From assembly GCA_902803195.1 (NCBI GenBank), contig CADCOX010000359.1, forward strand, positions 1 through 10,445: a stretch of 10,445 bases of DNA, in the 5' to 3' direction. Position 1 is the stretch's first letter. Every line of letters starts with the position of its first letter. The DNA comes from an uncultured Bacteroidales bacterium. GTDB taxonomy: Bacteria; Bacteroidota; Bacteroidia; Bacteroidales; Bacteroidaceae. The notes beneath the pieces are model-generated. The model was not told where the DNA came from, made no database searches, and saw nothing but the letters and a program-made list of their open reading frames with translations. Below are positions 1 to 7,800 of this stretch, one piece after another. The position numbers and the translations under genes are program-made.

Positions 1-1
1 C

Positions 2-757
2 GATATCGTCTACGAGGACAGCGACCTGCTCGTCGTCGACAAGCCGGCGGGCATGGTTGTCCATCCTGGTGTGGGCAATTACACAGGCACGCTCGTCAAC
101 GCCTTGGCCTGGCATCTGCGTGAAGACCCTAAATACAATCCCAATGACCCCAATGTGGGCTTAGTGCACCGCATTGATAAGGACACAAGTGGCTTGCTTG
201 TCGTGGCGAAGACACCGGAGGCGAAGACGCACCTCTGCCATCAGTTCTTCGTCAAGTCGACGCGTCGCCTGTACAACGCTCTCGTATGGGGAGGCTTCGA
301 TGCGAAGGAGGGAAGGATAGAGGGCAATATCGCCCGCGACCCTCGCGATCGTCAGCGTATGACCGTCTTACCGCCCGACAGCGAGATGGGCAAGCCCGCT
401 GTGACCCATTGGCGCGTCTTGGAGGCCTTCGGCCCTGTGACGTGGGTGGAATGCCGACTTGAGACGGGCCGCACTCATCAGATCCGTGCTCACATGAAGC
501 ATATCGGTCATCCCTTATTCTCCGACGAGCGCTACGGCGGCTGCGAGATCTTGCGCGGACAGCCCACGGCCAAGTACAAGCAGTTCGTGCAGAACGCTTT
601 CGCCCTTTGTCCGCGTCAAGCGCTCCATGCCCGGACCCTCGGCTTCCGCCATCCGCGCACAGGCGAGGAGATGGATTTCGAGAGCCCGTTGCCTGAGGAC
701 TTGACCTTACTTACAGAAAAATGGCGCACTTACGCGCGAACATTAATTATACAATAA
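2..757 (+). CDS. rluD: RluD-type 23S rRNA pseudouridine synthase, 5' end outside window
   Basis: Isomerises specific uridines of 23S rRNA to pseudouridine in the cytoplasm; RluD proper acts on helix 69. The frame is open from base 2, so the gene enters from the left and 251 residues are visible; an ATG at 53 is internal, because the family motif 'DxLLVVDKPAGMVVHPG' begins before it. The catalytic motif HRIDKDTSGLLVVAK lies at 167-211 with the catalytic aspartate codon at 176-178. The conserved GRTHQIRAHMKHIGHPLFSDERYGG-type block (RTHQIR..H..) follows near 466-540, and the C-terminal 'LHA..L.F.HP.TGE' block near 625-670. The missing part should be the N-terminal S4 RNA-binding domain. The stop is three bases before ddl, so the two are co-transcribed. 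RluA/RluC paralogues are possible, but the neighbour ddl is the usual Bacteroidales context of rluD. Confidence 0.9.
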   Translation, partial: DIVYEDSDLLVVDKPAGMVVHPGVGNYTGTLVNALAWHLREDPKYNPNDPNVGLVHRIDKDTSGLLVVAKTPEAKTHLCHQFFVKSTRRLYNALVWGGFDAKEGRIEGNIARDPRDRQRMTVLPPDSEMGKPAVTHWRVLEAFGPVTWVECRLETGRTHQIRAHMKHIGHPLFSDERYGGCEILRGQPTAKYKQFVQNAFALCPRQALHARTLGFRHPRTGEEMDFESPLPEDLTLLTEKWRTYARTLIIQ

Positions 758-760
758 CCA

Positions 761-1771
761 ATGGACAAGAAAAAAATAGTCGCCATCGTTTGTGGCGGCG
801 ACAGCTCAGAACACGATGTAAGCCTGCGTAGCGCGCAGGGCATCTATAGCTTCCTTGACAAGGAGAGATTCGAAGTCTTCATTGTCGAGATCACGGGTCT
901 CACGTGGGAGGCTCATCTGGAAGACGGCCGACGTGCTACTGTGGACCGTAACGAGTTCACGTTCAAGGTGGGACGCCGTACGGTTCGCCCCGATTTCGTT
1001 TATATCACCATCCACGGTACGCCTGGCGAGGATGGCATCTTGCAAGGCTACCTCGACCTGATTCGTCTGCCCTATAGCACCAGCGACGTGCTCGTAGAGG
1101 CCATGACGTTCAACAAGTTCACGCTGAATCAGTATCTCAAGGGCTTCGGCGTCAGCGTCTCAGAGAGCCTTGTCGTGCGCCGTGGTAATGAGGACTTGGT
1201 GACCGACGACGAGATCATCGAGCACATCGGTTTGCCCTGCTTTGTCAAGCCCAATGCCGGAGGCTCGAGTTTTGGCGTGACGAAGGTGAAGACCCTCGAC
1301 CAGTTACGTCCTGCCATCCACAAGGCCATGGGCGAGAGCGACGAGGTGATGGTGGAGGCCTTCATGCCAGGAACGGAACTCACGTGCGGCCTCTACAAGG
1401 TAAGCGGAAAGGATGTTATCTTCCCTGTGACCGAAGTGGTTACGCATAATGAATTCTTCGACTATGATGCCAAATACAAAGGCGAGGTCGACGAAATCAC
1501 ACCAGCCCGCATCCCCGACGAATTGCGCGACCGTGTACAAGCGCTCTCAAGTGCTATCTACGACATCCTCGGCTGCTCAGGCATCATCCGCATCGACTAC
1601 ATCGTCACGAAGGCGAAAGACAATGACGGGCGCGAGCGCGACTGCATCAATATGCTGGAAATCAACACTACGCCGGGTATGACTGCTACGAGTTTCATTC
1701 CCCAGCAGGTGCGCGCCGCCGGACTCGACATCAAGGACGTCCTCACGGAGATTATTGAGGACAAACTGTAA
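761..1771 (+). CDS. ddl: D-alanine--D-alanine ligase
   Basis: ATP-grasp ligase that joins two D-alanines for the peptidoglycan precursor, in the cytoplasm; 336 residues, a full-length size for the family. N-terminal motif GGDSSEHDVS at residues 12-21 supplies Glu17 (equivalent to E. coli DdlB Glu15). HGTPGEDGILQG is at 85-96. The ATP-binding loop KPNAGGSSFG starts at Lys163 (Lys144 in DdlB), with Ser169 matching Ser150. FFDYDAKY ends in Tyr239, matching DdlB Tyr216, so this is a Tyr-type enzyme expected to make D-Ala-D-Ala rather than D-Ala-D-lactate. Metal and catalytic residues Arg277, Asp279, Glu300 and Asn302 are all present, the last two within LEINTTPGMT. The ATG at 761 is three bases after the rluD stop and needs no alternative start. 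Motif assignments come from recalled DdlB numbering; the substrate is inferred. Confidence 0.96.
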   Translation: MDKKKIVAIVCGGDSSEHDVSLRSAQGIYSFLDKERFEVFIVEITGLTWEAHLEDGRRATVDRNEFTFKVGRRTVRPDFVYITIHGTPGEDGILQGYLDLIRLPYSTSDVLVEAMTFNKFTLNQYLKGFGVSVSESLVVRRGNEDLVTDDEIIEHIGLPCFVKPNAGGSSFGVTKVKTLDQLRPAIHKAMGESDEVMVEAFMPGTELTCGLYKVSGKDVIFPVTEVVTHNEFFDYDAKYKGEVDEITPARIPDELRDRVQALSSAIYDILGCSGIIRIDYIVTKAKDNDGRERDCINMLEINTTPGMTATSFIPQQVRAAGLDIKDVLTEIIEDKL

Positions 1772-2025
1772 GAATAACTTTTAGAATGACGAATGACTTT
1801 TAATTAATGACGAATGACGAATCTCGCTTCGCTCGGAATGACGAATTCAAGTTACCTGCCATTTCTAAAGGCAATCCTTATTCGTCATTCGTCATTCGTC
1901 ATTCGTCATTCGTCATTCGTCATTCATCATTCGTCATTCGTCATTCGTCATTCGTCATTCGTCATTCATCATTCGTCATTCTAAAAGTCATTCGTCATTA
2001 ATTAAAAGTCATAAAAACTCTGGTT
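1772..2025. repeat. Repeat mosaic filling the ddl-acyltransferase gap
   Basis: The 254-bp gap is almost wholly built from forms of one heptamer. On the left (1784-1848) it runs as GAATGAC, at 1784-1790, 1791-1797, 1812-1818 and 1836-1842 plus partial copies. On the right (1880-1999) it runs inverted, as ATTCGTC. A 26-nt segment at 1793-1818 is perfectly inverted at 1987-2012, and an 18-nt segment at 1779-1796 is perfectly inverted at 1969-1986. Between them lie an insert CTCGCTTCGCTCG (1823-1835) and about 31 bp of non-repeat sequence (1849-1879). I see no Bacteroidetes promoter of good quality in the gap, so the downstream gene may be read through from ddl. Confidence 0.85.
1880..1981 (+). 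repeat. Tandem heptamer array, (ATTCGTC)x14
   Basis: Fourteen head-to-tail ATTCGTC units run from 1880 to 1977, followed by a partial ATTC. Copies 7 (1922-1928) and 13 (1964-1970) read ATTCATC. These two variants are exactly 42 bp apart, meaning six units, which points to a higher-order duplication of a six-copy block. Because 7 is not a multiple of 3, every forward frame reads the same permuted heptapeptide (I-R-H-S-S-F-V) without stops, while the reverse complement contains TGA in every frame. This explains the open frame at 1807-2001, which I do not call a gene. Confidence 0.95.
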
Positions 2026-3222
2026 ATGCAAAGTTCACAGATACCCGAAGAATTCAAGGACATACGGCCCTACGCAGACGATGAGGTACGTGGGGCTATT
2101 CACAGCCTGCTGCACGATCGCCATTTCGGACGTCTCCTCAAGGGTTTTGTGCCTTTCCTCCCTTTGAGTTGGAGCCGTGGCCTACTTCGGCTGGCCAGCA
2201 TAGGCGTCAACACAACGCTGGACTTCCAGATGCGCTTCATGAAGCCTGTTGTGCGATATATCCTGCACCGCTATTCTACAGGTCATACCTTTGCTTACGA
2301 AGGCATTAAGCCAAGTGAGGAGCGCTACACGTTTGTTAGCAATCACCGTGATATCGTGCTTGATAGTGCTATACTTGACCTTATGCTTCATGATGCCAAG
2401 TTCCCCACTACCGTCGAGATAGCTATAGGTGACAACCTGCTCATTTATCCTTGGATCCGCACGCTGGTGCGCCTGAATAAGGCTTTTGTCGTGCAGCGCT
2501 CGCTTTCGATGCGCGAGAAGTTGCGTGCCTCGCAGACGATGAGTCGTTACATGCATTTCGCTGTCAACGAAAAGCAGGAGAACATCTGGATTGCGCAGCG
2601 TGAAGGACGTGCCAAGGACTCGGACGACCGCACGCAGGAGGCTGTGCTGAAGATGATGACCTTGGGCGGAGAAGGTTCTGTCGTTGAACGGCTGAGGCAC
2701 ATGCATATCGTGCCATTGTCGCTTTCATATGAATTTGATCCTTGCGACTATCTCAAGGCGATTGAATTTCAGATGAAGCGCGATGTCAAAGGCTTCAAGA
2801 AGAGCAAGCAGGACGACCTCGACAACATGAAGACAGGCATCTTCGGTCGTAAAGGACATGTTCATTTCGCGGCTGCCCCTTGCCTGGATGAATGGCTCGG
2901 TACGCTCGATGCGACATTAGACAAAACAGAAGTCTTCTCGCTTGTGGCTAAGCACATCGACCGCGAGATTCACCGCTCTTATCGTCTCTATCCCTGCAAC
3001 TTCATCGCGGCCGACCTGCTCCAAGGCAACCGAACCCATGCAGAGCACTACGACGAGGCTGACGAGCGGACGTTCAACGATTATCTCGCTCAGCGTCTTG
3101 CCATGGCGGCTAAGGACTTGACTGACCGTGGCTTGGAGCCCGATGCAGCCTTCCTGCGTGAACGTCTGCTCACGATGTACGCCAATCCCCTTTTCAATTA
3201 CGAAAAGGCGAAACAAGACTGA
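2026..3222 (+). CDS. PlsC-like glycerolipid acyltransferase
   Basis: Predicted to transfer an acyl chain to a glycerol-phosphate lipid precursor (1-acylglycerol-3-phosphate acyltransferase-like) at the inner face of the membrane; 398 residues, longer than the about 240-residue minimal PlsC. The acyltransferase block I is SNHRDIVLDSA, with His107 and Asp113. A block III-like motif IAQREGRAKD contains Glu193-Gly194-Arg195. A block IV-like VPLSLSYEFDPCDYLKA follows near residue 236. The segment before residue 100 and the stretch after about 260 lie outside the catalytic core. His107 to Asp113 is HX5D, one residue more than the textbook HX4D. The ATG at 2026 follows the repeat mosaic directly. 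The gene order rluD-ddl-acyltransferase recurs in Bacteroidales as I recall it. The exact substrate cannot be read from the sequence. Confidence 0.85.
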   Translation: MQSSQIPEEFKDIRPYADDEVRGAIHSLLHDRHFGRLLKGFVPFLPLSWSRGLLRLASIGVNTTLDFQMRFMKPVVRYILHRYSTGHTFAYEGIKPSEERYTFVSNHRDIVLDSAILDLMLHDAKFPTTVEIAIGDNLLIYPWIRTLVRLNKAFVVQRSLSMREKLRASQTMSRYMHFAVNEKQENIWIAQREGRAKDSDDRTQEAVLKMMTLGGEGSVVERLRHMHIVPLSLSYEFDPCDYLKAIEFQMKRDVKGFKKSKQDDLDNMKTGIFGRKGHVHFAAAPCLDEWLGTLDATLDKTEVFSLVAKHIDREIHRSYRLYPCNFIAADLLQGNRTHAEHYDEADERTFNDYLAQRLAMAAKDLTDRGLEPDAAFLRERLLTMYANPLFNYEKAKQD

Positions 3223-3249
3223 GCGTAAGAATTTAAGTTATAAAAGAAT

Positions 3250-3272
3250 AAAGCCCCAATTAGGGGCTTTTT
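3250..3272. terminator. Strong intrinsic terminator, probably bidirectional
   Basis: An 8-bp perfect stem AAAGCCCC (3250-3257) / GGGGCTTT (3263-3270) with a 5-nt loop AATTA is followed by T residues on the + strand. On the - strand the stem is followed by TTTATTCTTTT, a looser T-rich tract. It sits 27 bp after the acyltransferase stop and 21 bp past the stop of the convergent NigD-like gene, so it can serve both transcripts. Confidence 0.88.
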
Positions 3273-3293
3273 CTGTTCTATATCTACTCTCCT

Positions 3294-3935
3294 TTAGTCG
3301 CGCTTCTTTGCTATCGGGAATCGACACAAGCGTTGGCCATCAAAGGTGTTGATTGTGATGTTGAGGGAATCTGATGCTGTGGGCGAAATGGTTACGCTGT
3401 CGAGGGCAAGACTGAGGTAGGTATCAGCGGAATAGGCAGTGGGGTCTTTACCTTGACGATGGTAGAGCGATAGATGGTAGGTCGTGCCGCCCAGTGAGTT
3501 GGTCGACGTGCTGTCGCGAAGGAAACCCCACCCATGGGTGCCACCTTGTGTGCGCGGCAACAGGTGGAAATTGGCGAAACCACCTCCGAGCCATGAGCTG
3601 ACGAAGGCCACCGGGTCGCGATACACCTTGGCGCGGGACGTGCTGTCGCGCAATACGATGACAGGGTCCATCGCATAGATGGCGGCATGCTGGCTGTCAT
3701 CGAGGGCATAGCCAACGAGAAAACGCCAAGCCGCATTGGGATGTACGCCTGTGAGAGACTTCGAGAGGGCATAGTTAGCACCTCCATCCGTGGTGAAGCG
3801 ACTGATGACGCCATCGGCATCTGAACGCAAGATGGCCATCTCGGTGATGAGTGACGGATAGGTTTCGTCGCGCTCATCATCGGAGCAGGCCACAGCAAGC
3901 AAGGGCAATACGAGGAATAGGAGATAGCGCTTCAT
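3294..3935 (-). CDS. NigD-like lipoprotein
   Basis: 213-residue lipoprotein. A signal peptide MKRYLLFLVLPLLAVAC has a lipobox LAVAC with the acylated cysteine at residue 17. It is followed by SDDERDE, an acidic stretch of the kind that sends Bacteroidetes lipoproteins to the outer cell surface. The C-terminal half (SWLGGGFANFHLL, HLSLYHRQGKDP, YLSLALDS, DSLNITINTFDG) resembles the beta-sandwich of the NigD family, and the N-terminal half would be its OB-like domain; this family match is from memory. The molecular function of NigD-like proteins is not established. The ATG at 3935 is chosen because it gives a proper signal peptide; an in-frame GTG at 3974 would add 13 polar residues in front of it. 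It starts 42 bp after the stop of the DUF4254 gene and is probably co-transcribed with it. Confidence 0.68.
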   Translation of the reverse strand: MKRYLLFLVLPLLAVACSDDERDETYPSLITEMAILRSDADGVISRFTTDGGANYALSKSLTGVHPNAAWRFLVGYALDDSQHAAIYAMDPVIVLRDSTSRAKVYRDPVAFVSSWLGGGFANFHLLPRTQGGTHGWGFLRDSTSTNSLGGTTYHLSLYHRQGKDPTAYSADTYLSLALDSVTISPTASDSLNITINTFDGQRLCRFPIAKKRD

Positions 3936-3977
3936 CGTTGAAAAATTGTAGCTCTCACATCTCTTTGTTGCCACTCC

Positions 3978-4583
3978 TTACTTCTTCCCGTATAGCACAG
4001 GATTGGTAGAGGGGTCGTTGTACATCTTCATCTGCTTGTACACCTTCATCCATTTGCGTCCTTCTGCGAGGTCGGCGAGCAGCTGGTCGATGGCTGTCGA
4101 GAGATCTTCTTGCTGTTCCAAAAGTACATCCAGTTTCTTCTGACAGGCGGCTCGATGCTCTTCGCTGGCATCGGTGCGCTTCGTTTGCTCGCTCATGTGA
4201 TAGATCTTAAGGGCGAGGATGCTCAATCGGTCTATTGCCCAAGCTGGGCTCTCCGTGTTGATGGTCGCTTGAAACTTAGGCTCTACATCATGAAAGCGTG
4301 TGTAGAAATAGCTGTCGATGGTCTCCACGAGGTCGGTACGCTCCTGATTGCTGCGGTCTATGCGCCGTTTGAGCGCAAGGGCGGCAACAGGGTTAATCTC
4401 TGGATCGCGGATGAGGTCCTCCAGATGCCATTGAACCGTGTCTATCCAGTTCTTCAGATAGAGGTCGTGCTCGATGCAGCCCTCGGGATAGGGGTTCTGG
4501 ATGGGAGTATCGACGTCGTTAGTGACATGGAAGTCGCGAATGGCCTTCTCGAATATAGGCCAGGCTTTTTCTGTGAATGTCAT
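3978..4583 (-). CDS. DUF4254 family protein
   Basis: A 201-residue cytoplasmic protein without signal peptide or membrane segment, rich in charged residues and probably largely helical. Family-typical stretches, recalled from Bacteroidales homologues, are DVDTPIQNPY (23-32), LYLKNWIDTVQWHLEDLIRD (41-60), AALALKRRIDRSNQERTDL (67-85), INTESPAWAIDRLSILALK (108-126) and KVYKQMKMYNDP (180-191). The strongly conserved WH..D, KRRIDRSNQ and TESPAWA..R..ILALK patches suggest a ligand-binding surface, but no function is known to me; in other Bacteroidales it often neighbours glycosyltransferase family 9 genes, which are absent here. The frame stays open upstream to 4718, but the ATG at 4583 matches the usual N-terminus (MTFTE...) and lies downstream of a candidate promoter. 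The sequence before it is AT-rich and looks like a leader. Confidence 0.85.
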   Translation of the reverse strand: MTFTEKAWPIFEKAIRDFHVTNDVDTPIQNPYPEGCIEHDLYLKNWIDTVQWHLEDLIRDPEINPVAALALKRRIDRSNQERTDLVETIDSYFYTRFHDVEPKFQATINTESPAWAIDRLSILALKIYHMSEQTKRTDASEEHRAACQKKLDVLLEQQEDLSTAIDQLLADLAEGRKWMKVYKQMKMYNDPSTNPVLYGKK

Positions 4584-4637
4584 ATCGGTGATGGTTTTTC
4601 GGTGATACAAAATACGTTTCGGGTGCGTTATGGAGCA

Positions 4638-4669
4638 CAAAGTAAGGCTTTTTTCTGCAGTTGTACAAG
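4638..4669 (-). promoter_or_regulatory. Candidate leftward promoter for the DUF4254-NigD pair
   Basis: Read on the - strand, a -7 like element TTACTTTG (4638-4645) differs from the Bacteroidetes consensus TAnnTTTG at one position. A CTTG (4666-4669) resembling the -33 TTTG lies 20 bp upstream, within the usual 19-21 bp spacing. This would give a leader of about 45-50 nt before the ATG at 4583. The match is imperfect. Confidence 0.35.
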
Positions 4670-4737
4670 CAAAACGGCCTTTTTCTTCGCTTAAGCATCG
4701 CCTTTGAGCAAAAAACAAAGGTTAAAAAACAAATAAC

Positions 4738-4771
4738 TTAACGCCTACCTCATGAAAACTTGCTACTTTTG
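4738..4771 (+). promoter_or_regulatory. Rightward Bacteroidetes-type promoter for the PL11 gene
   Basis: TACTTTTG at 4764-4771 fits the -7 consensus TAnnTTTG exactly and is followed by CA, as is common in these promoters. The -33 region is weak: TTAA at 4738-4741 with a 22-bp spacer. Transcription would start near 4777-4780, leaving a leader of about 60 nt. No clear operator or catabolite site is recognisable around it. Confidence 0.6.
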
Positions 4772-4772
4772 C

Positions 4773-4804
4773 AGCGCTAAGGCGCTTCTGCTGTCCTCAA
4801 GCGC
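4773..4804 (+). other. Competing short hairpins in the PL11 leader
   Basis: AGCGC (4773-4777) can pair with GCGCT (4782-4786) across the loop TAAG. Alternatively GCGCTT (4782-4787) can pair with AAGCGC (4799-4804). The middle segment is shared, so the two stems exclude each other. The stems are only 5-6 bp, and part of the first may lie at or before the transcription start, so a regulatory role is speculative. Confidence 0.25.
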
Positions 4805-4840
4805 TTTCATTTACCGATTACTAACATAAACGATAAGACA

Positions 4841-7800
4841 ATGAAGACAAGAACAATCTTCTTTTTGTTGGTCATGTTTGCGTTCATGCCCCTCTGTGCG
4901 CAACGCCATACCGACCGCTTGGATCGTGGCCTCGTAGCAGTGCCAGCCAACGTCAACGGCGGCTCGGGCAGCGGCAATTTCGTCAGCTGGAAAATCTTCG
5001 GCGAGGAATACTATGATGTGACCTACAACCTCTATGCCAACGGCAATCTCCTGAAGGCGGGCCTCACCGTCGGCTGCTACTCCCATAGCGGAGGTAGTGC
5101 CACGACTAAGTATCAGGTGGCAGCTGTGGTGAATGGTGTCGAACAGGAAAAGTGCGCTGAGGTGACGCGCTGGAATAATGGCTACAAGGATATCAGCGTG
5201 GCCTCCGTGACTGACCGCGCCGGAGCCGTCGTCACCTCCATGTATGAGCTCAATGACATCTCGCTGGGCGACGTGACTGGCGATGGCATTGTGGAATTCA
5301 TCATCAAACGCAACTACAGGGGCAGCAACCCCTCGCTCACCGAGTCTGGCAATCGCACGCGCTTCAACCTCTATGAGTGCTATACCCTCGAGGGTAAACG
5401 CCTTTGGAGCATCGACCTCGGCCCTAACCTCATGGCAGGTCCTGATGAGCAGTGGGACCTTGTGGCTTTCGACTGGGACGAGGATGGCAAGGCCGAGTGT
5501 ATTATGCGCGGCGCCGACAACATGATCATCCATACCGCTACGGGCAAAAACATCCAGATAGGCAACATGAATTACTACGCTCCTCGCGACGAGTATACCC
5601 GCAACGGAGCGGAATACCTGCTCTACCTCAATGGCGAGACGGGCGAACCCTATGGTTGGGACGGGCAGACAGAGAAATTCACGCCTATGGCTTATCCGCT
5701 GCCGCGCTTTGAAGCTGGTGAGAGCGACTACAAGACCGTTTGGGGTGAGAATGATACCGGTCACCGTTCCACAAAACACTATTTCGGAGCGCCCTTCCTC
5801 GATGGTCGTCATGCTAGCATCTTCCTCGGTCGTGGCTGCTATACTCGTCATAAGTTCTGCGCTCTGGATGTCGATCCTGCCACGCATAAATTGACTCAGC
5901 GCTGGCGTTGGAATGAGTATAGCGGAGGCTCGCCTTGGTTTGGCAATGGTTTCCACAACTTCGCTATTGGCGATGTCGACTGGGATGGTCGCGACGAAAT
6001 CATCTTCGGTAGCATGATCATTGACGACAATGGCAAGGGCCTCTGTACGACAGGCCTCGGACATGGCGATGCTCAGCATTGCGCTGACCTCGACCCTTAT
6101 CGCCACGGCAACGAGCAGTTTACCTGCAATGAGACGTCGCCTGCTTGTACCTATTGGAATGCCACTACGGGCAAGATCCTCTATCGCCTGCAGTCCACTG
6201 CTGACGACGGGCGTGCCCTAGCCGCTAATTTCTCCAACTCTTTCCCCGGTTCAATGGGACGCAGTACGCAGACGGGGCTGGTCTCCCTCACCGCCGACAA
6301 GGTCATCGATGGCGGACCGTCAACTGGAGGAACGAACGACGCCCTCTTCTGGAGCCATCTCAATCAGCGCATCTATTGGGATGGTGACCTCTGTGACGAG
6401 GTGATGGACAGTCCTGGCAGCGAAGCTCGTGAGGCTGCTATCTACAAGCCCGGAGGTGGCCGTCTGCTTACCACGTCGGGTTGTAACACCAACAATGATA
6501 GCAAAAACAATCCCTGTGCGCTTGCTGATATCTTCGGCGACTGGCGCGAGGAATTGGTCATGCGAGCCGAGAACAATACGAAGATTCGTATTTGGACCAC
6601 CGCTATTCCCACAACCTTCCGCATCTACACGCTTTGGCACGATCATCAGTACCGCAACGCTATGGTCTGGCAGTGCGTGGGTTACAATCAACCACCTCAC
6701 AAGAGCTACTTCCTCGGGCAGATGGAAGGCATTACTACGCCTCCGCCTCCTTTGACCACCACGGGCCGTGTAGTGCTTGGCAATGGCGGTGCCATCAATG
6801 CTGACACTAAGGGTCAGCATGTCCTCATCTGCGAGTCGGCCAATACGACCGTCAGCATGTCCGACGGCGCCCAGCCTGCCGTTGCCACCTTCTATGTCCC
6901 CACGTGGGTGCAGGGCACCAACAGCAACGTCCTTAACGGAACAGCCAAAGTCGACACCGAAGTCTATGCCTGCACCGTCAGCGGCGGCAGTCTTGCCGGC
7001 AAGGCACGCCTGGTCAAGCAAGGCGATGGTGTCCTAACGCTTCCAGCCTCGGAGTTCACCCATACGGGCAACACCGACGTCTGGGCGGGTACGGTTAACT
7101 TCAATGGCAAGATGCTCCAGAGCAGTTTCTGGCTCAATCGTTTCGCCGAACTTAACTCCGATGGAGGTGCCTTCCGTCGCATAAAGATGGACTACGCTTC
7201 CATCCTTCGTCCCGGTGGGGCTGACCATCGTGGCCGTGTCCAGACCGACTCCCTCATGCTCGGTTTCGGCGCTCGTGTGCAGATGGATGTCTACAGCGAG
7301 GGTACTGCTGCCGATGCAATCCAAGCGCGCCTCGTCAACATCGAGACTCACCTCACTGGCAATTGGCTCAACTACGGTCCCAAGTATCTGGCCCCCGTGT
7401 TCGAGTTCGTTGTCCATCCATCCGATGGTGCAAGCGATCTGGCGGCTGGCCGCTACCTCTTGTTCGAGGGCGTGGAAGAAATCAAAGGCAAACTCTCTGA
7501 TATCATTATCGAAGGCCTGGGCACTGCAGTCAAGGCAGAACTCGTGCAAGAGAACGACAAGATCTACCTCGTCGTCAGCGTCGTCCGTTCGGCAGGCGAT
7601 ATTGTCTGGACGGGAGCCGAGAGCGCCCAGTGGCAGTTCGGGGGCGACGAGAACTTTGCCCTCACTGCCAGTCCCACCACGCCTGAGAGCTTTGTTACCG
7701 ACGACATCGTGCGTTTCACCGACGATGCCAGCCGCTTAACTGTCAGCATCAAGGGCGACATCCAGGCTGACAGTATCATTGTCGATGCCAGCAAGAACTA

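Noticed and set aside
1880..1981. A CRISPR array
   Set aside because: The units are 7 bp and directly adjacent, with no spacers and no cas genes nearby.
1807..2001. A 64-codon open frame reading a repeated HSSFVIR peptide
   Set aside because: It is only the translation of the heptamer array, which is stop-free in all three forward frames. It has no start context or conserved domain, and its amino-acid repeat follows directly from the DNA repeat.
3936..3974. An upstream GTG start extending the NigD-like protein by 13 residues
   Set aside because: The extension places polar residues before the signal peptide; the ATG at 3935 gives a canonical lipoprotein signal.
4584..4718. An N-terminal extension of the DUF4254 protein
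   Set aside because: The extra 45 residues do not resemble the family, lie in AT-rich leader sequence and overlap the candidate promoter.
4811..6106. A 431-codon open frame antisense to the PL11 gene
   Set aside because: It lies wholly opposite recognisable PL11 codons, has no known domain or signal, and is the kind of shadow frame expected opposite a GC-ending-codon gene.
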